Assembly: GCF_037911585.1 (NCBI RefSeq)
Contig: NZ_JBAJNS010000001.1
Span: 4,011,001 to 4,075,000, forward strand
Reading direction: 5' to 3'
Source: Streptomyces sp. GSL17-111
Lineage (GTDB): Bacteria > Actinomycetota > Actinomycetes > Streptomycetales > Streptomycetaceae
DNA: 64,000 bases
The translations under genes and the position numbers were made by a program. Positions 16,148 through 24,998 of this stretch are shown here, one piece after another (positions within the stretch are counted from its first letter, which is position 1; each line of letters starts with the position of its first letter). The notes below the pieces were generated by a model, which was given only the letters and a program-made list of their open reading frames with translations, was not told the DNA's origin and searched no databases.

Positions 16148-16828
16148 ATGACCCGCGTACTGCTCGCCGAGGACGACGCCTCCATCTCCGAGCCGCTCGC
16201 CCGGGCCCTGCGCCGGGAGGGCTACGAGGTGGAGGTGAGGGAGGACGGGCCGAGCGCCCTCGACACCGGCCTCCACGGGGAGATCGACCTCGTCGTGCTG
16301 GACCTCGGGCTGCCCGGCATGGACGGGCTGGAGGTCTGCCGCCGGATGCGCACCGAGGGCTTCACCTTCCCCGTCCTCGTCCTGACCGCCCGCGCCGACG
16401 AGGTGGACACCGTCGTCGGCCTGGACGCGGGCGCGGACGACTACGTCACCAAGCCCTTCCGGCTGGCCGAACTGCTGGCGCGCGTGCGGGCCCTGCTCCG
16501 CAGGGGTACCGCCGACCCGTCACACCAGCCGCCCCCGGCCCACGGCGTCCGCATCGACGTCGACTCCCACCGCGCCTGGATCGGCGAGGACGAGCTCCAG
16601 CTGACCGCCAAGGAGTTCGACCTGCTGCGCGTCCTCGTGCGCGACGCGGGCCGCGTCGTCACCCGCGACCAGCTGATGCGCGAGGTGTGGGACACCACCT
16701 GGTGGTCCTCCACCAAGACGCTCGACATGCACATCTCCTGGCTGCGCAAGAAGCTGGGGGACGACGCGGGCAACCCCCGCTTCATCACCACCGTGCGCGG
16801 TGTCGGCTTCCGGTTCGAGAAGAACTGA
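16148..16828 (+). CDS. OmpR-family response regulator
   Basis: 226 aa. The receiver domain has the acidic pair in LLAEDDASI, the phospho-acceptor Asp in LVVLDLGLPGMDG (about residue 51) and Lys in YVTKPFRLAEL. The C-terminal winged helix runs from about 130, with LTAKEFDLLRVLV and RGVGFRFEKN. It precedes its sensor kinase by 18 nt, so the pair is co-transcribed. The signal and targets are unknown; the divergent peptide transporter is the nearest candidate target. Confidence 0.95.
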   Translation: MTRVLLAEDDASISEPLARALRREGYEVEVREDGPSALDTGLHGEIDLVVLDLGLPGMDGLEVCRRMRTEGFTFPVLVLTARADEVDTVVGLDAGADDYVTKPFRLAELLARVRALLRRGTADPSHQPPPAHGVRIDVDSHRAWIGEDELQLTAKEFDLLRVLVRDAGRVVTRDQLMREVWDTTWWSSTKTLDMHISWLRKKLGDDAGNPRFITTVRGVGFRFEKN

Positions 16829-16846
16829 CCGGAAGACCCGACCCCT

Positions 16847-18115
16847 GTGCGCCGCCGACTGATCAACTCCATGCTCGCCGTGGTCGTCGTCGTCATCGCC
16901 GTGTTCGGCATCTCGCTGATCACCGTCGAGACCCAGGCCATCGAGAAGAGCGCCCACGAGACGACCCGCTCCGAGGCCGCGCGGCTGGTGGCGGTCGTGG
17001 AGGCCCGGATCGCCGCCGGGGAGCGGGTGACGGCCGAGACCATGCGCAGCGCCGTCCCGGCCGACCGGTACGTGCGCATCGAGCTGCCCGGCCAGGGGCC
17101 CATCTCCCTCGGGGAACGGCCGCAGGGCGGCGTCATCGAGGGCCGGGCGACGGGCCGCAACGGCGAGGTCGTCGTCGTCCGGCAGCCGCGCAGCGTCGTC
17201 ACGGACGAGGTGGGCCGCATCCTCATGATCATCATCGCCGTGGCGCTGGTGACGATCGTGGCCGCCGCCCTGCTCGCCGTCCGGCAGGCCCGCCGGGTCG
17301 CCGCGCCCCTGACCGACCTGGCCGAGACGGCCGAACGCCTCGGCTCCGGCGATCCCCGCCCCCGGCACCGCCGCTACGGCGTGCCCGAGCTGGACCGGGT
17401 CGCCGACGTGCTGGACTCCAGCGCCGAACGCATCGGCCGCATGCTCACCGCCGAACGCCGACTGGCGGCCGACGCCTCCCACCAGCTCCGCACCCCGCTC
17501 ACGGCCCTGTCCATGCGCCTGGAGGAGATCGTTCACACCGCCGAGACGGAGGGCGACCACTCCGACGTCGTCCGCGAGGAGGCCGCCATCGCCCTCGCCC
17601 AGGTGGAGCGGCTCACCGACGTCGTCGAGCGGCTGCTCACCAACAGCCGCGACCCCCGCTCCACCTCGGCCGTCGGCTTCGACCTGGACGAGGTGGTGCT
17701 CCAGCAGGTCGAGGAGTGGCGGCCCGCCTACCGCGGCGCCGGCCGGGCCATCGTGCACTCCGGCAAGGCCGGGCTGCGTGCCGTGGGCACGCCGGGCGCC
17801 GTCGCGACCGTCCTGGCGACCCTCGTGGAGAACGCGCTCATGCACGGTGGCGGCACGGTGGCGCTGCGCACCCGCGTCGCGGGGAACCAGGTGGTCGTGG
17901 AGGTGACGGACGAGGGGCCGGGCGTCGACCCGGAGCTGGGCTCCCGCGTCTTCGAACGCACCGTGAGCGGCCACAACTCCACCGGGCTCGGCCTGGCCGT
18001 CGCCCGCGACCTCGCCGAGGCCGACGGCGGGCGGCTGGAACTACTTCAGCAGCATCCGCCGGTGTTCGCGCTCTTCCTCAGCCGAGAGGCCGTCGACGGC
18101 CCCGCCGGCGGCTGA
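16847..18115 (+). CDS. sensor histidine kinase
   Basis: 422 aa. Two membrane helices (LAVVVVVIAVFGISLITV at ~9-27 and ILMIIIAVALVTIVAAALLA at ~125-144) flank a short extracellular domain. A HAMP-like segment, the dimerisation box ADASHQLRTPLTALSMRLEE with the phospho-His, and a HATPase domain (LVENALMHGG, VTDEGPGVDPE, GLGLAVARDL) follow. The GTG start is 18 nt after the response regulator. The last 75 nt overlap the convergent gtrA-like gene, which is unusually long for a tail-to-tail overlap. The extracellular part is too short to suggest a ligand. Confidence 0.94.
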   Translation: MRRRLINSMLAVVVVVIAVFGISLITVETQAIEKSAHETTRSEAARLVAVVEARIAAGERVTAETMRSAVPADRYVRIELPGQGPISLGERPQGGVIEGRATGRNGEVVVVRQPRSVVTDEVGRILMIIIAVALVTIVAAALLAVRQARRVAAPLTDLAETAERLGSGDPRPRHRRYGVPELDRVADVLDSSAERIGRMLTAERRLAADASHQLRTPLTALSMRLEEIVHTAETEGDHSDVVREEAAIALAQVERLTDVVERLLTNSRDPRSTSAVGFDLDEVVLQQVEEWRPAYRGAGRAIVHSGKAGLRAVGTPGAVATVLATLVENALMHGGGTVALRTRVAGNQVVVEVTDEGPGVDPELGSRVFERTVSGHNSTGLGLAVARDLAEADGGRLELLQQHPPVFALFLSREAVDGPAGG

Positions 18116-18550
18116 GGACCGCCCCCGGAACACCCAGGTGCGGTAGGACCAGAACCGGAACGCCGTGGCGAGCCCGAGCCCGACCACGTTCTTGGCCAGG
18201 TTGTCCGCCAGCGGCGAGGTGAAGCCGAAGCCGTAGTGCGACAGGGCCAGCGTGCCGTTCTCGATCACCAGGCCCACGCCGCTGAACAGCAGGAACAGCG
18301 AGGCCTCGCGCCGTATCCGCCGCTTGTCGGTGTGCTGGTAGGTCCAGTAGCGGTTGCCGACGTAGTTGGTGCCGATGGCGACGGCCGTGGCGATGACGCC
18401 CGACCGGACCGGCGCCAGCCCGAAGGTGTGGATGCACAGGTTGAACACGGCGACGTTCACGAGGAAGCCGAAGGCTCCCACCGTCCCGAACTTCGCCATC
18501 TCCCGCAGCAGGCGCTTCAGCCGGGCGGAGAGCGGCAGTCGTTCACCCAT
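18041..18550 (-). CDS. GtrA-family membrane protein
   Basis: 169 aa with four hydrophobic segments: FGTVGAFGFLVNVAVFNLCI, VIATAVAIGTNYVGN, LFLLFSGVGLVIENGTLAL and the region before FRFWSYRTWVF. That ending and NRYWTYQ are typical of GtrA/DPMS-like proteins, which help move lipid-linked sugars across the membrane for wall polysaccharides. GAGGA before the ATG at 18550 favours this start over one 49 nt upstream. Its 3' end overlaps the kinase gene by 75 nt. The charged C-terminus (SAEEEREHRRMLLK) is encoded within that overlap. Confidence 0.88.
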   Translation of the reverse strand: MGERLPLSARLKRLLREMAKFGTVGAFGFLVNVAVFNLCIHTFGLAPVRSGVIATAVAIGTNYVGNRYWTYQHTDKRRIRREASLFLLFSGVGLVIENGTLALSHYGFGFTSPLADNLAKNVVGLGLATAFRFWSYRTWVFRGRSSAAGGAVDGLSAEEEREHRRMLLK

Positions 18551-18682
18551 CGTGATCCTCAGTGCCCCGTTCGGTCGGCTCCGGCCCCTGTTCCTCATGC
18601 TAGAGCCTTCCCCGCGAACCGGCCGGGGCACGGCCCGGCGGCTCCCGTCCGACGCGGGTACGGCCCCGGGCCCGGTGCCCCT

Positions 18683-18697
18683 TACCCTGGGAACGTG
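18683..18697 (+). promoter_or_regulatory. -10 box of a probable leaderless purK transcript
   Basis: TACCCT (18683-18688) lies six bases before the purK GTG. Transcription would start at or within one base of the start codon. No Shine-Dalgarno sequence is present, which fits a leaderless mRNA. No clear -35 box is seen. Confidence 0.5.
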
Positions 18698-19834
18698 ACG
18701 TTCCCGGTAGTCGGCATGGTCGGCGGTGGCCAGCTCGCTCGTATGACCCACGAGGCGGGCATCCCGCTCGGCATCCGTTTCAAGCTCCTCAGTGACACCC
18801 CCCAGGACTCGGCGGCCCTGGTGGCCGGTGACGTCGTCATCGGCGACTACCGTGACCTGGACACGCTGCGTGACTTCGCGCGCGGCTGTGACGTCGTCAC
18901 GTTCGACCACGAGCACGTGCCCACCGAGCACCTGCGGGCCCTGGAGGCCGACGGCATCCCCGTCCGCCCCGGCCCCGACGCGCTCGTGCACGCCCAGGAC
19001 AAGGGCGTCATGCGCGCCCGGCTCGACGCCATGGGCATCCCCTGCCCCCGGCACCGCATCGTCGCCGACCCGGCCGACGTGGTCGCCTTCGCCGCCGAGG
19101 ACGGGGGCTTCCCCGTGATCCTCAAGACCGTGCGCGGCGGCTACGACGGCAAGGGCGTGTGGGTCGTGCGGAACGCGGAGCAGGCCGCCGAGCCGTTCCG
19201 CGCCGGGGTGCCGGTGCTGGCGGAGGAGAAGGTCGAGTTCGTGCGCGAGCTGGCGGCGAACGTCGTCCGCTCCCCGCACGGCCAGGCCGTGGCCTACCCC
19301 GTCGTGGAGTCGATCCAGGTCGACGGCGTGTGCGACACCGTGATCGCGCCGGCGCCGGGGCTGAGCGAGCAGACCTCCGCCGGGGCGCAGGAGCTCGCCC
19401 TGCGCATCGCGGCGGAGCTCGACGTCGTCGGGCACCTCGCCGTCGAACTGTTCGAGACCCGGGACGGCCGCACCCTCGTCAACGAGCTGGCCATGCGCCC
19501 GCACAACTCCGGGCACTGGACGATGGACGGCGCCGTCACCTCGCAGTTCGCCAACCACGTGCGGGCCGTGCTGGACCTGCCGCTCGGCGACCCGCGTCCC
19601 CGCGCCCCCTGGACGGTCATGTGCAACGTCCTGGGCGGCGACTACCCGGACATGTACAGCGGCTACCTGCACTGCATGGCCCGCGACCCGCAGCTCAAGA
19701 TCCACATGTACGGCAAGGACGTGAAGCCGGGCCGCAAGGTCGGGCACGTCAACACCTACGGCGCCGACCTCGCCGACGTGCGCGAGCGCGCCCGGCACGC
19801 CGCCGACTACCTGCGAGGAACGATCACGCAATGA
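18695..19834 (+). CDS. purK: N5-carboxyaminoimidazole ribonucleotide synthase
   Basis: ATP-grasp enzyme (379 aa) of purine biosynthesis that carboxylates AIR with bicarbonate and ATP to N5-CAIR. It begins VTFPVVGMVGGGQLARMTHE, the N-terminal glycine-rich loop of PurK. The ATP-grasp core includes PVILKTVRGGYDGKG and VAVELFETRDGRTLVNELAM, followed by RPHNSGHWTMDG. The open frame extends upstream, but homology begins at this GTG and a TANNNT box lies six bases before it. The stop overlaps purE as ATGA. Confidence 0.96.
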   Translation: MTFPVVGMVGGGQLARMTHEAGIPLGIRFKLLSDTPQDSAALVAGDVVIGDYRDLDTLRDFARGCDVVTFDHEHVPTEHLRALEADGIPVRPGPDALVHAQDKGVMRARLDAMGIPCPRHRIVADPADVVAFAAEDGGFPVILKTVRGGYDGKGVWVVRNAEQAAEPFRAGVPVLAEEKVEFVRELAANVVRSPHGQAVAYPVVESIQVDGVCDTVIAPAPGLSEQTSAGAQELALRIAAELDVVGHLAVELFETRDGRTLVNELAMRPHNSGHWTMDGAVTSQFANHVRAVLDLPLGDPRPRAPWTVMCNVLGGDYPDMYSGYLHCMARDPQLKIHMYGKDVKPGRKVGHVNTYGADLADVRERARHAADYLRGTITQ

Positions 19835-20367
19835 GCGACGCACGCCCCGCCCCCGTCGTCGGCATCGTCATGGGCTCCGACTCCGACTGGCCCGTCATGG
19901 AGGCCGCCGCGGAAGCCCTCGCCGACTTCGAGGTCCCCTACGAGGTCGACGTCGTCTCCGCCCACCGCATGCCGCGCGAGATGGTCGAGTACGGCGAGCA
20001 GGCCGCAGGCCGGGGGCTGAAGGCCGTCATCGCGGGCGCCGGGGGCGCCGCGCACCTGCCCGGCATGCTCGCGTCCGTCACCACGCTGCCCGTGATCGGC
20101 GTACCCGTGCCGCTCAAGTACCTCGACGGCATGGACTCGCTGCTGTCCATCGTCCAGATGCCCGCCGGAGTGCCGGTCGCGACCGTCTCCGTGGCCGGGG
20201 CCCGCAACGCCGGACTGCTCGCCGTCCGGATGCTCGCCGCACACGACGACGGGCTGCGCGAGCGCATGGCCGCCTTCCAGCGCGAACTGAACGAGCAGGC
20301 CACGGAGAAGGGCCGCAGGCTGCGCAACAAGGCCGCCGGCGGCGCCGGTTTCGGCTTCGGCAACTGA
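19831..20367 (+). CDS. purE: N5-carboxyaminoimidazole ribonucleotide mutase
   Basis: 178 aa. Class I PurE, which moves the carboxyl group of N5-CAIR to give CAIR, the step after PurK. GIVMGSDSDWPVMEAA is the substrate phosphate loop, SAHRMP holds the catalytic His, and GAGGAAHLPGM follows. GAGGA precedes the ATG inside the purK 3' end, so the two are translationally coupled. The C-terminus (GGAGFGFGN) is slightly longer than in E. coli. Confidence 0.97.
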   Translation: MSDARPAPVVGIVMGSDSDWPVMEAAAEALADFEVPYEVDVVSAHRMPREMVEYGEQAAGRGLKAVIAGAGGAAHLPGMLASVTTLPVIGVPVPLKYLDGMDSLLSIVQMPAGVPVATVSVAGARNAGLLAVRMLAAHDDGLRERMAAFQRELNEQATEKGRRLRNKAAGGAGFGFGN

Positions 20368-20379
20368 AGGAACCCGCAC

Positions 20380-21576
20380 GTGAGCGACGCGCACCCCGCC
20401 CTGGCCCGCGCCCGGCGGCTGCTGGCCGAACACCCCGTCGTCGACGGGCACAACGACCTCCCCTGGGCCCTGCGGGAGCAGGTCCGCTACGACCTGGACG
20501 CCCGCGACATCGCCCGTGACCAGTCGGCGTTCCTGCACACCGACCTGCCCCGGCTGCGGGCCGGTGGCGTCGGCGCCCAGTTCTGGTCGGTCTACGTCCG
20601 GTCGGACCTCGCCGGGGAGGCCGCCGTCACCGCCTGCCTGGAACAGATCGACGCCGTGCGGCAGTTGATCGACCGCTACCCGGACGACCTCGAACCGGCC
20701 CTCACCGCCGACGCCATGGAGGCCGCCCGGAGCCGGGGCCGCATCGCCTCCCTGATGGGGGCCGAGGGCGGGCACAGCATCGCCAACTCCCTGGGCACCC
20801 TGCGCCAGTTCCACCGGCTCGGCGTCCGCTACATGACGCTCACGCACAACGACACCATCGACTGGGCCGACTCCGCCACGGACGCGCCCCGGCACGACGG
20901 CCTGACGGCCTTCGGCGAGCAGGTCGTCCGCGAGATGAACCGCGTCGGCATGCTGGTCGACCTCTCGCACGTCGCCGCCACCACCATGCGCGACGCGCTG
21001 CGCGTCAGCCGGGCGCCGGTGGTGTTCTCGCACTCCTCGGCCCGTGCGGTCTGCGACCACCCGCGCAACGTGCCGGACGACGTGCTGGCCCAGCTGCCCG
21101 GCAACGGCGGCGTCGCGATGGCCACGTTCGTGCCCAAGTTCATCCTCCCCGAGGCCGTGGAGTGGACCCGGCGGGCCGACGAGAACCTCCGCGCCCACGG
21201 CCTGCACCACCTGGACACCTCACCCGAGGCGATGGCACTCCACCGCGCCTACGAGGACGCCCACCCGCGCCCGGTCGCGACCGCCGCCACCGTGGCCGAC
21301 CACCTCGACCACATGCGGGAGGTCGCGGGCGTCGACCACATCGGCATCGGCGGGGACTTCGACGGCACCGCCTTCCTGCCCGCCGGGCTCGACAGTGTGG
21401 CCGGCTACCCGAACCTGATCGCCGAACTCCTCGACCGCCGCTGGTCCGAGGCCGATCTGGCCAAGCTCACCTGGCACAACGCCGTCCGCGTCCTGCGCGA
21501 CGCGGAGGCCGTGGCCCGCGAACTCACCGCCACGACACCGCCGTCCAACGCCACCCTGGCCCAACTCGACACCTGA
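20380..21576 (+). CDS. M19 membrane-dipeptidase family protein
   Basis: 398 aa. Zinc dipeptidase of the renal dipeptidase family, which cleaves dipeptides, including ones with a D-residue. Metal-binding parts are visible: VDGHNDLPWAL (HxD) at about residue 20, MGAEGGHSI with the bridging Glu at ~128, LSHVAATT and SHSSARAV. AAGGA lies upstream of the GTG. It follows purE by 12 nt and probably shares its transcript. No signal peptide is seen, so it acts in the cytoplasm. Confidence 0.9.
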   Translation: MSDAHPALARARRLLAEHPVVDGHNDLPWALREQVRYDLDARDIARDQSAFLHTDLPRLRAGGVGAQFWSVYVRSDLAGEAAVTACLEQIDAVRQLIDRYPDDLEPALTADAMEAARSRGRIASLMGAEGGHSIANSLGTLRQFHRLGVRYMTLTHNDTIDWADSATDAPRHDGLTAFGEQVVREMNRVGMLVDLSHVAATTMRDALRVSRAPVVFSHSSARAVCDHPRNVPDDVLAQLPGNGGVAMATFVPKFILPEAVEWTRRADENLRAHGLHHLDTSPEAMALHRAYEDAHPRPVATAATVADHLDHMREVAGVDHIGIGGDFDGTAFLPAGLDSVAGYPNLIAELLDRRWSEADLAKLTWHNAVRVLRDAEAVARELTATTPPSNATLAQLDT

Positions 21577-21625
21577 CGGGGCGGATCCCGCGCCATTCTC
21601 CGGGGGCCCGTGGCCGGAACGCCGG

Positions 21626-21651
21626 GGTTCCCTGGCCACAGCCGGGGAACC
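21626..21651 (+). terminator. terminator after the dipeptidase gene
   Basis: GGTTCCC (21626-21632) and GGGAACC (21645-21651) form a 7-bp stem with a 12-nt loop, 50 nt beyond the stop and 27 nt before the lipoprotein gene. It probably ends the purK-purE-dipeptidase transcript. Confidence 0.55.
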
Positions 21652-21677
21652 GCCCGGCCCTGTTGCATGATGAGCGC

Positions 21678-22277
21678 ATGACCCTTCTCAGGCGCCTGCC
21701 GCTGCTCGTCGCACCCCTCGTGCTCGTGGCCTGCGGCTCCGAGACCGGAGACGTGCCGGACCAGGCCGAACTGGACCGGCGGATCGAGACCATGGGCTCC
21801 GCGCCCGAACTCGTCTACCTCACCGAGGCCGAGGGGTACACCCTCGCCCGGCAGTCCGTCGGGGTGTACGGCGACGACGGCTTCAGCGCCTCCTACGTCT
21901 CGCAGGAGTCCGGCGCCGTGTTCCAGCTGACCGTCGACCACGGCGACCTCGACTGCGCGGAGCCCGCCGTGGCGGAGGGCTCCTCGGACGCCGAGGTGAC
22001 GTGCGAGGAGGACGGCGGCCTGCTCTACCGCTCCACCCCGGACGGCCACGAGTACGCCCGCGCCGAGGACGGGCACGTCGTCCGCGTCGGCTCCGCGCGG
22101 GACGAAGCCACCCGCGAGACCCTGCGGCAGGCCGCCGACGAGGCGCACCGCGCGGAGGGCGCGGAGCTGGACGAGATCCTGCCACCCCTGTCCGACGCCC
22201 CCGCCCCCGTCGAACGCGGTGACCTCCCCGAGCACGGCGACGGAGCACCGCAGGACCCGCCGGGCGTCAGCGGCTGA
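21678..22277 (+). CDS. putative lipoprotein of unknown function
   Basis: 199 aa. A short signal peptide (MTLLRRLPLLVAPLVLVAC) ends in the lipobox LVAC with the acylated Cys at residue 19. The mature part is acidic, with two further Cys residues in GDLDCAEPA and EVTCEEDGG that may form a disulphide. No enzyme motif is recognised. The ATG is chosen because it directly opens the signal peptide. It is convergent with the GT2 gene on its right. Lipid attachment to the outer face of the membrane is a confident inference from the lipobox; function is not. Confidence 0.7.
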   Translation: MTLLRRLPLLVAPLVLVACGSETGDVPDQAELDRRIETMGSAPELVYLTEAEGYTLARQSVGVYGDDGFSASYVSQESGAVFQLTVDHGDLDCAEPAVAEGSSDAEVTCEEDGGLLYRSTPDGHEYARAEDGHVVRVGSARDEATRETLRQAADEAHRAEGAELDEILPPLSDAPAPVERGDLPEHGDGAPQDPPGVSG

Positions 22278-22317
22278 CGTCGGCGCTGCTCGGGGGCGCT
22301 GCTTGGGGGCGTCCGCG

Positions 22318-23358
22318 TCAGGAGCCCGCGACGGTCACCGGCTCGCGGCGGGAGGCGATCACCTTCCGGGCCAGCGACCGGGGGCTCGTCAGATAGCCCC
22401 AGCCCCAGGACATGTGCATCGTCGCGAGCGCCACCGGGATCCGGACGCGGGCCTTCCACGGCAGGCCCCGGCCCGCCGGGAGCGAGCCCGCCGTGATCGC
22501 CGCCAGGTAGCCGCCGGGTACCAGCAGCGCCCACGGGGTGACGGCCGCGCCGAGCACCGTGCCGGCGACGACGGCGAGCAGGGCCGTCGGCGGCGCCAGG
22601 TAGCGCGGATTGATCGAGCCGGGGTGGTACCGGGCGACGACGTGCCGCCAGCGCCCGTAGTTGCGGTACTGCTTCGCCAGCGCCCGCACCGACGGCCGCG
22701 GCCGGTAGGACACCAGCAGGTCGGGGGAGAACCAGATCCGCCCGCCCGCCGCCCGGATGCGGTAGTTCAGCTCCCAGTCCTGCGCCCGGACGAACTCCTC
22801 GTTGTACCCGCCCTGCTGCTCCAGCACCTCGCGGCGGAAGACACCCAGGTAGACGGTCTCGGCCTCACCGGCCCGGCCGCCGGTGTGGAAGGCGGCGTTC
22901 CCCACGCCGATCCGGGACGTCATCGCGGCGGCGACGGCCTGCTCCCACGCCGTCTCGCCCTCGGCGTGCATGATGCCGCCGACGTTCGCCGCGCCCTGCT
23001 CCTCCAGCAGCCGGACCGCCGTCGCGATGTAGCCGGGGGAGAGCATGCCGTGCCCGTCCACCCGGACGACGACGGGGTGGCGGGAGGCCTTGATCGCGGC
23101 GTTCAGGCCGGCCGGGGTCCGGCCCGTCGGGTTCGGCACGGTCCGCACCCGGGCGTCCTCGGCCACCAGCGCGGCGGCGATCTCGTCGGTGCGGTCCGTG
23201 GAGGGCCCGAGCGCGATCACCACCTCCAGGTCACCGGGGTGGTCCTGCGCGAGGATGGCCCGCACCGACTCCCTCAGGTGCCGCTCCTCGTTGAGCACGG
23301 GCATGATCACGGAGACGGCCGGGGCGGGCGCCGCCCCGCCGGGTGCAGCGGAATTCAC
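22318..23358 (-). CDS. GT2-family glycosyltransferase
   Basis: 346 aa. A GT-A domain fills residues ~12-230: VSVIMPVLNEERHLRESVRA (nucleotide-binding), VVRVDGHGMLSPGY with the DxD-like DGH, and the acceptor/catalytic region GYNEEFVRAQDWELNYRIRA. Two or three C-terminal hydrophobic segments (around PTALLAVVAGTVLGAAVTPW) anchor it to the membrane. It resembles succinoglycan ExoA-like transferases. It is divergent from an LCP gene, so a role in making the glycopolymer that LCP proteins attach to peptidoglycan is plausible, but the sugar is unknown. Confidence 0.88.
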   Translation of the reverse strand: MNSAAPGGAAPAPAVSVIMPVLNEERHLRESVRAILAQDHPGDLEVVIALGPSTDRTDEIAAALVAEDARVRTVPNPTGRTPAGLNAAIKASRHPVVVRVDGHGMLSPGYIATAVRLLEEQGAANVGGIMHAEGETAWEQAVAAAMTSRIGVGNAAFHTGGRAGEAETVYLGVFRREVLEQQGGYNEEFVRAQDWELNYRIRAAGGRIWFSPDLLVSYRPRPSVRALAKQYRNYGRWRHVVARYHPGSINPRYLAPPTALLAVVAGTVLGAAVTPWALLVPGGYLAAITAGSLPAGRGLPWKARVRIPVALATMHMSWGWGYLTSPRSLARKVIASRREPVTVAGS

Positions 23359-23484
23359 CCGGTCACGTTACCGCGAACGGGGGAACACCTCCGCACGGCC
23401 GCCGCGCCTGACGTCCGCGACACCCCCGGCGCGCTAGCGTCTCCGGGGCGTGTCACAGCCCCACCCCTGCGCGAAGGTGCTTCC

Positions 23485-24969
23485 GTGCCCGCTACGCCGC
23501 GTCCCATCCGGCGCCGACCCGCCCGCCGCCCACCCCGGTGGGGGCTGCGGATCAGCGCCTGCACGGCCGGCGTCGTCCTCGCCGTCAGCGGCTTCGGCCA
23601 CGTCGTCGTGACGGGCGTGGCCGACGGCATCGGCCGGGTGGACCCCTTCAGCGACCTCGACCAGCGGCCCGACGGAGGCCGGGGGCTGAACTTCCTCGTC
23701 GTCGGGGTCGACGACCGGGACAGCGTCTCCGAGAAGCAGCGCCGGGAGTACCACCTCGGGGGCGAGGCCTGCCGCTGCACCGACACGATGATGCTCGTGC
23801 ACCTCTCCGAGGACCGGGAGCGGGCCTCCGTGGTGAGCCTGCCCCGGGACACCTACACCACCCTCCCCCCGCACACCGACCCCGCGTCCGGCGCGCCGCA
23901 CGGCACCCAGCGGGTCAAGCTCAACGCCGCCTACACCCACGGCGGGCCGCAGCTGACGGTACGGACCGTGGAACGCCTGACCGGCGTCCACGTCCACCAC
24001 TACCTGGAGGTGGACTTCACCAGCTTCATGAAGACGGTGGACGCGCTCGACGGCGTCCCGGTCTGCACCGCCCGGCCGCTCAAGGACAGCCACTCCGGGC
24101 TGGACCTGCCCGCCGGGACGAGCGTCCTGAACGGCGGCGAGGCCCTCCAGTACGTCCGCGCGCGGTACGTCGACGGCGCCGCCGACCTCGGCCGCATGGA
24201 GCGCCAGCAGCGGTTCGTCGCCTCCGTCATCGACCGGGCCACCCGCAGCGGCGTGCTGATGAACCCGGGCCGCTTCCGCGCGGTGACCGGTGCCGCACTC
24301 GGCTCGGTACGCGCGGACCGGGACTTCGGCACCGAGGAGATGCTGGCCCTCGGGAAGGCGATGCGCGGCTTCAGCGCGGCCTCCTCCGAGTTCACGACGG
24401 TGCCGATCAAGAACGCCCGCCACCGGGTGCCGGGGCTGGGAGAAACGGTCCTGTGGGACGCCGCCCCCGCGCGGAGACTCTTCACCGCCCTGCGCGAGGA
24501 CCGTCCGCTGGCGAAGCGGGGGCCCGAGGGGAAGCCCGAGGGGAAGCCCGAGGCGGAACCCGCGCAGCGGGCCGTCCCCGTGGAGGTGCCGCCCCGCAAC
24601 ATCCGCGTCCAGGTCGACAACGGCACGCGGGAGGCGGGCCTCGGCCACCGGGTGGACGGGGAACTGGCCGACACCGGGTTCGCCACGACCGGCGTCCCCG
24701 GCAACGCCGAGCAGCGGGACGCGGAGCGGACCGAGATCGCCTACGACCCCCGCTGGGACCGCTCCGCGCGGGCCCTGGCCGCCGCTCTCCCCGGCGCCGA
24801 GCTGCGCGCCGTCGAGGGCCAGGGGCCCCTGATGCGCGTCACCCTCGGCGAGGAGTTCGACGGCGTCACCCCGGTGCGTGCCGCCACGCCGCAGGGGGAC
24901 GAGGGCACCGGTCGGCGCACCGGCCACAGCGCCGTCACCGGCGACGAGGTCGTCTGCCCCGACGGCTGA
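23485..24969 (+). CDS. LytR-CpsA-Psr (LCP) family protein with LytR_C domain
   Basis: 494 aa. One membrane helix (RISACTAGVVLAVSGFGHVV) near the N-terminus puts the LCP domain outside the cell. LCP landmarks: LNFLVVGVDDRDS, TDTMMLVHLSEDRE, SLPRDTYTTLP and GEALQYVRARYVDG. A KPEGKPEGKPE-type repeat links to a C-terminal LytR_C domain (NIRVQVDNGT to MRVTLGEEF). LCP proteins transfer lipid-linked wall polymers to peptidoglycan. GAAGG precedes the GTG. TAGCGT (23435-23440) is a likely -10 box. One of five LCP genes in the window. Confidence 0.92.
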   Translation: MPATPRPIRRRPARRPPRWGLRISACTAGVVLAVSGFGHVVVTGVADGIGRVDPFSDLDQRPDGGRGLNFLVVGVDDRDSVSEKQRREYHLGGEACRCTDTMMLVHLSEDRERASVVSLPRDTYTTLPPHTDPASGAPHGTQRVKLNAAYTHGGPQLTVRTVERLTGVHVHHYLEVDFTSFMKTVDALDGVPVCTARPLKDSHSGLDLPAGTSVLNGGEALQYVRARYVDGAADLGRMERQQRFVASVIDRATRSGVLMNPGRFRAVTGAALGSVRADRDFGTEEMLALGKAMRGFSAASSEFTTVPIKNARHRVPGLGETVLWDAAPARRLFTALREDRPLAKRGPEGKPEGKPEAEPAQRAVPVEVPPRNIRVQVDNGTREAGLGHRVDGELADTGFATTGVPGNAEQRDAERTEIAYDPRWDRSARALAAALPGAELRAVEGQGPLMRVTLGEEFDGVTPVRAATPQGDEGTGRRTGHSAVTGDEVVCPDG

Positions 24970-24998
24970 TGCCCGACGGCTGACCCCCGCCGCCCGCG

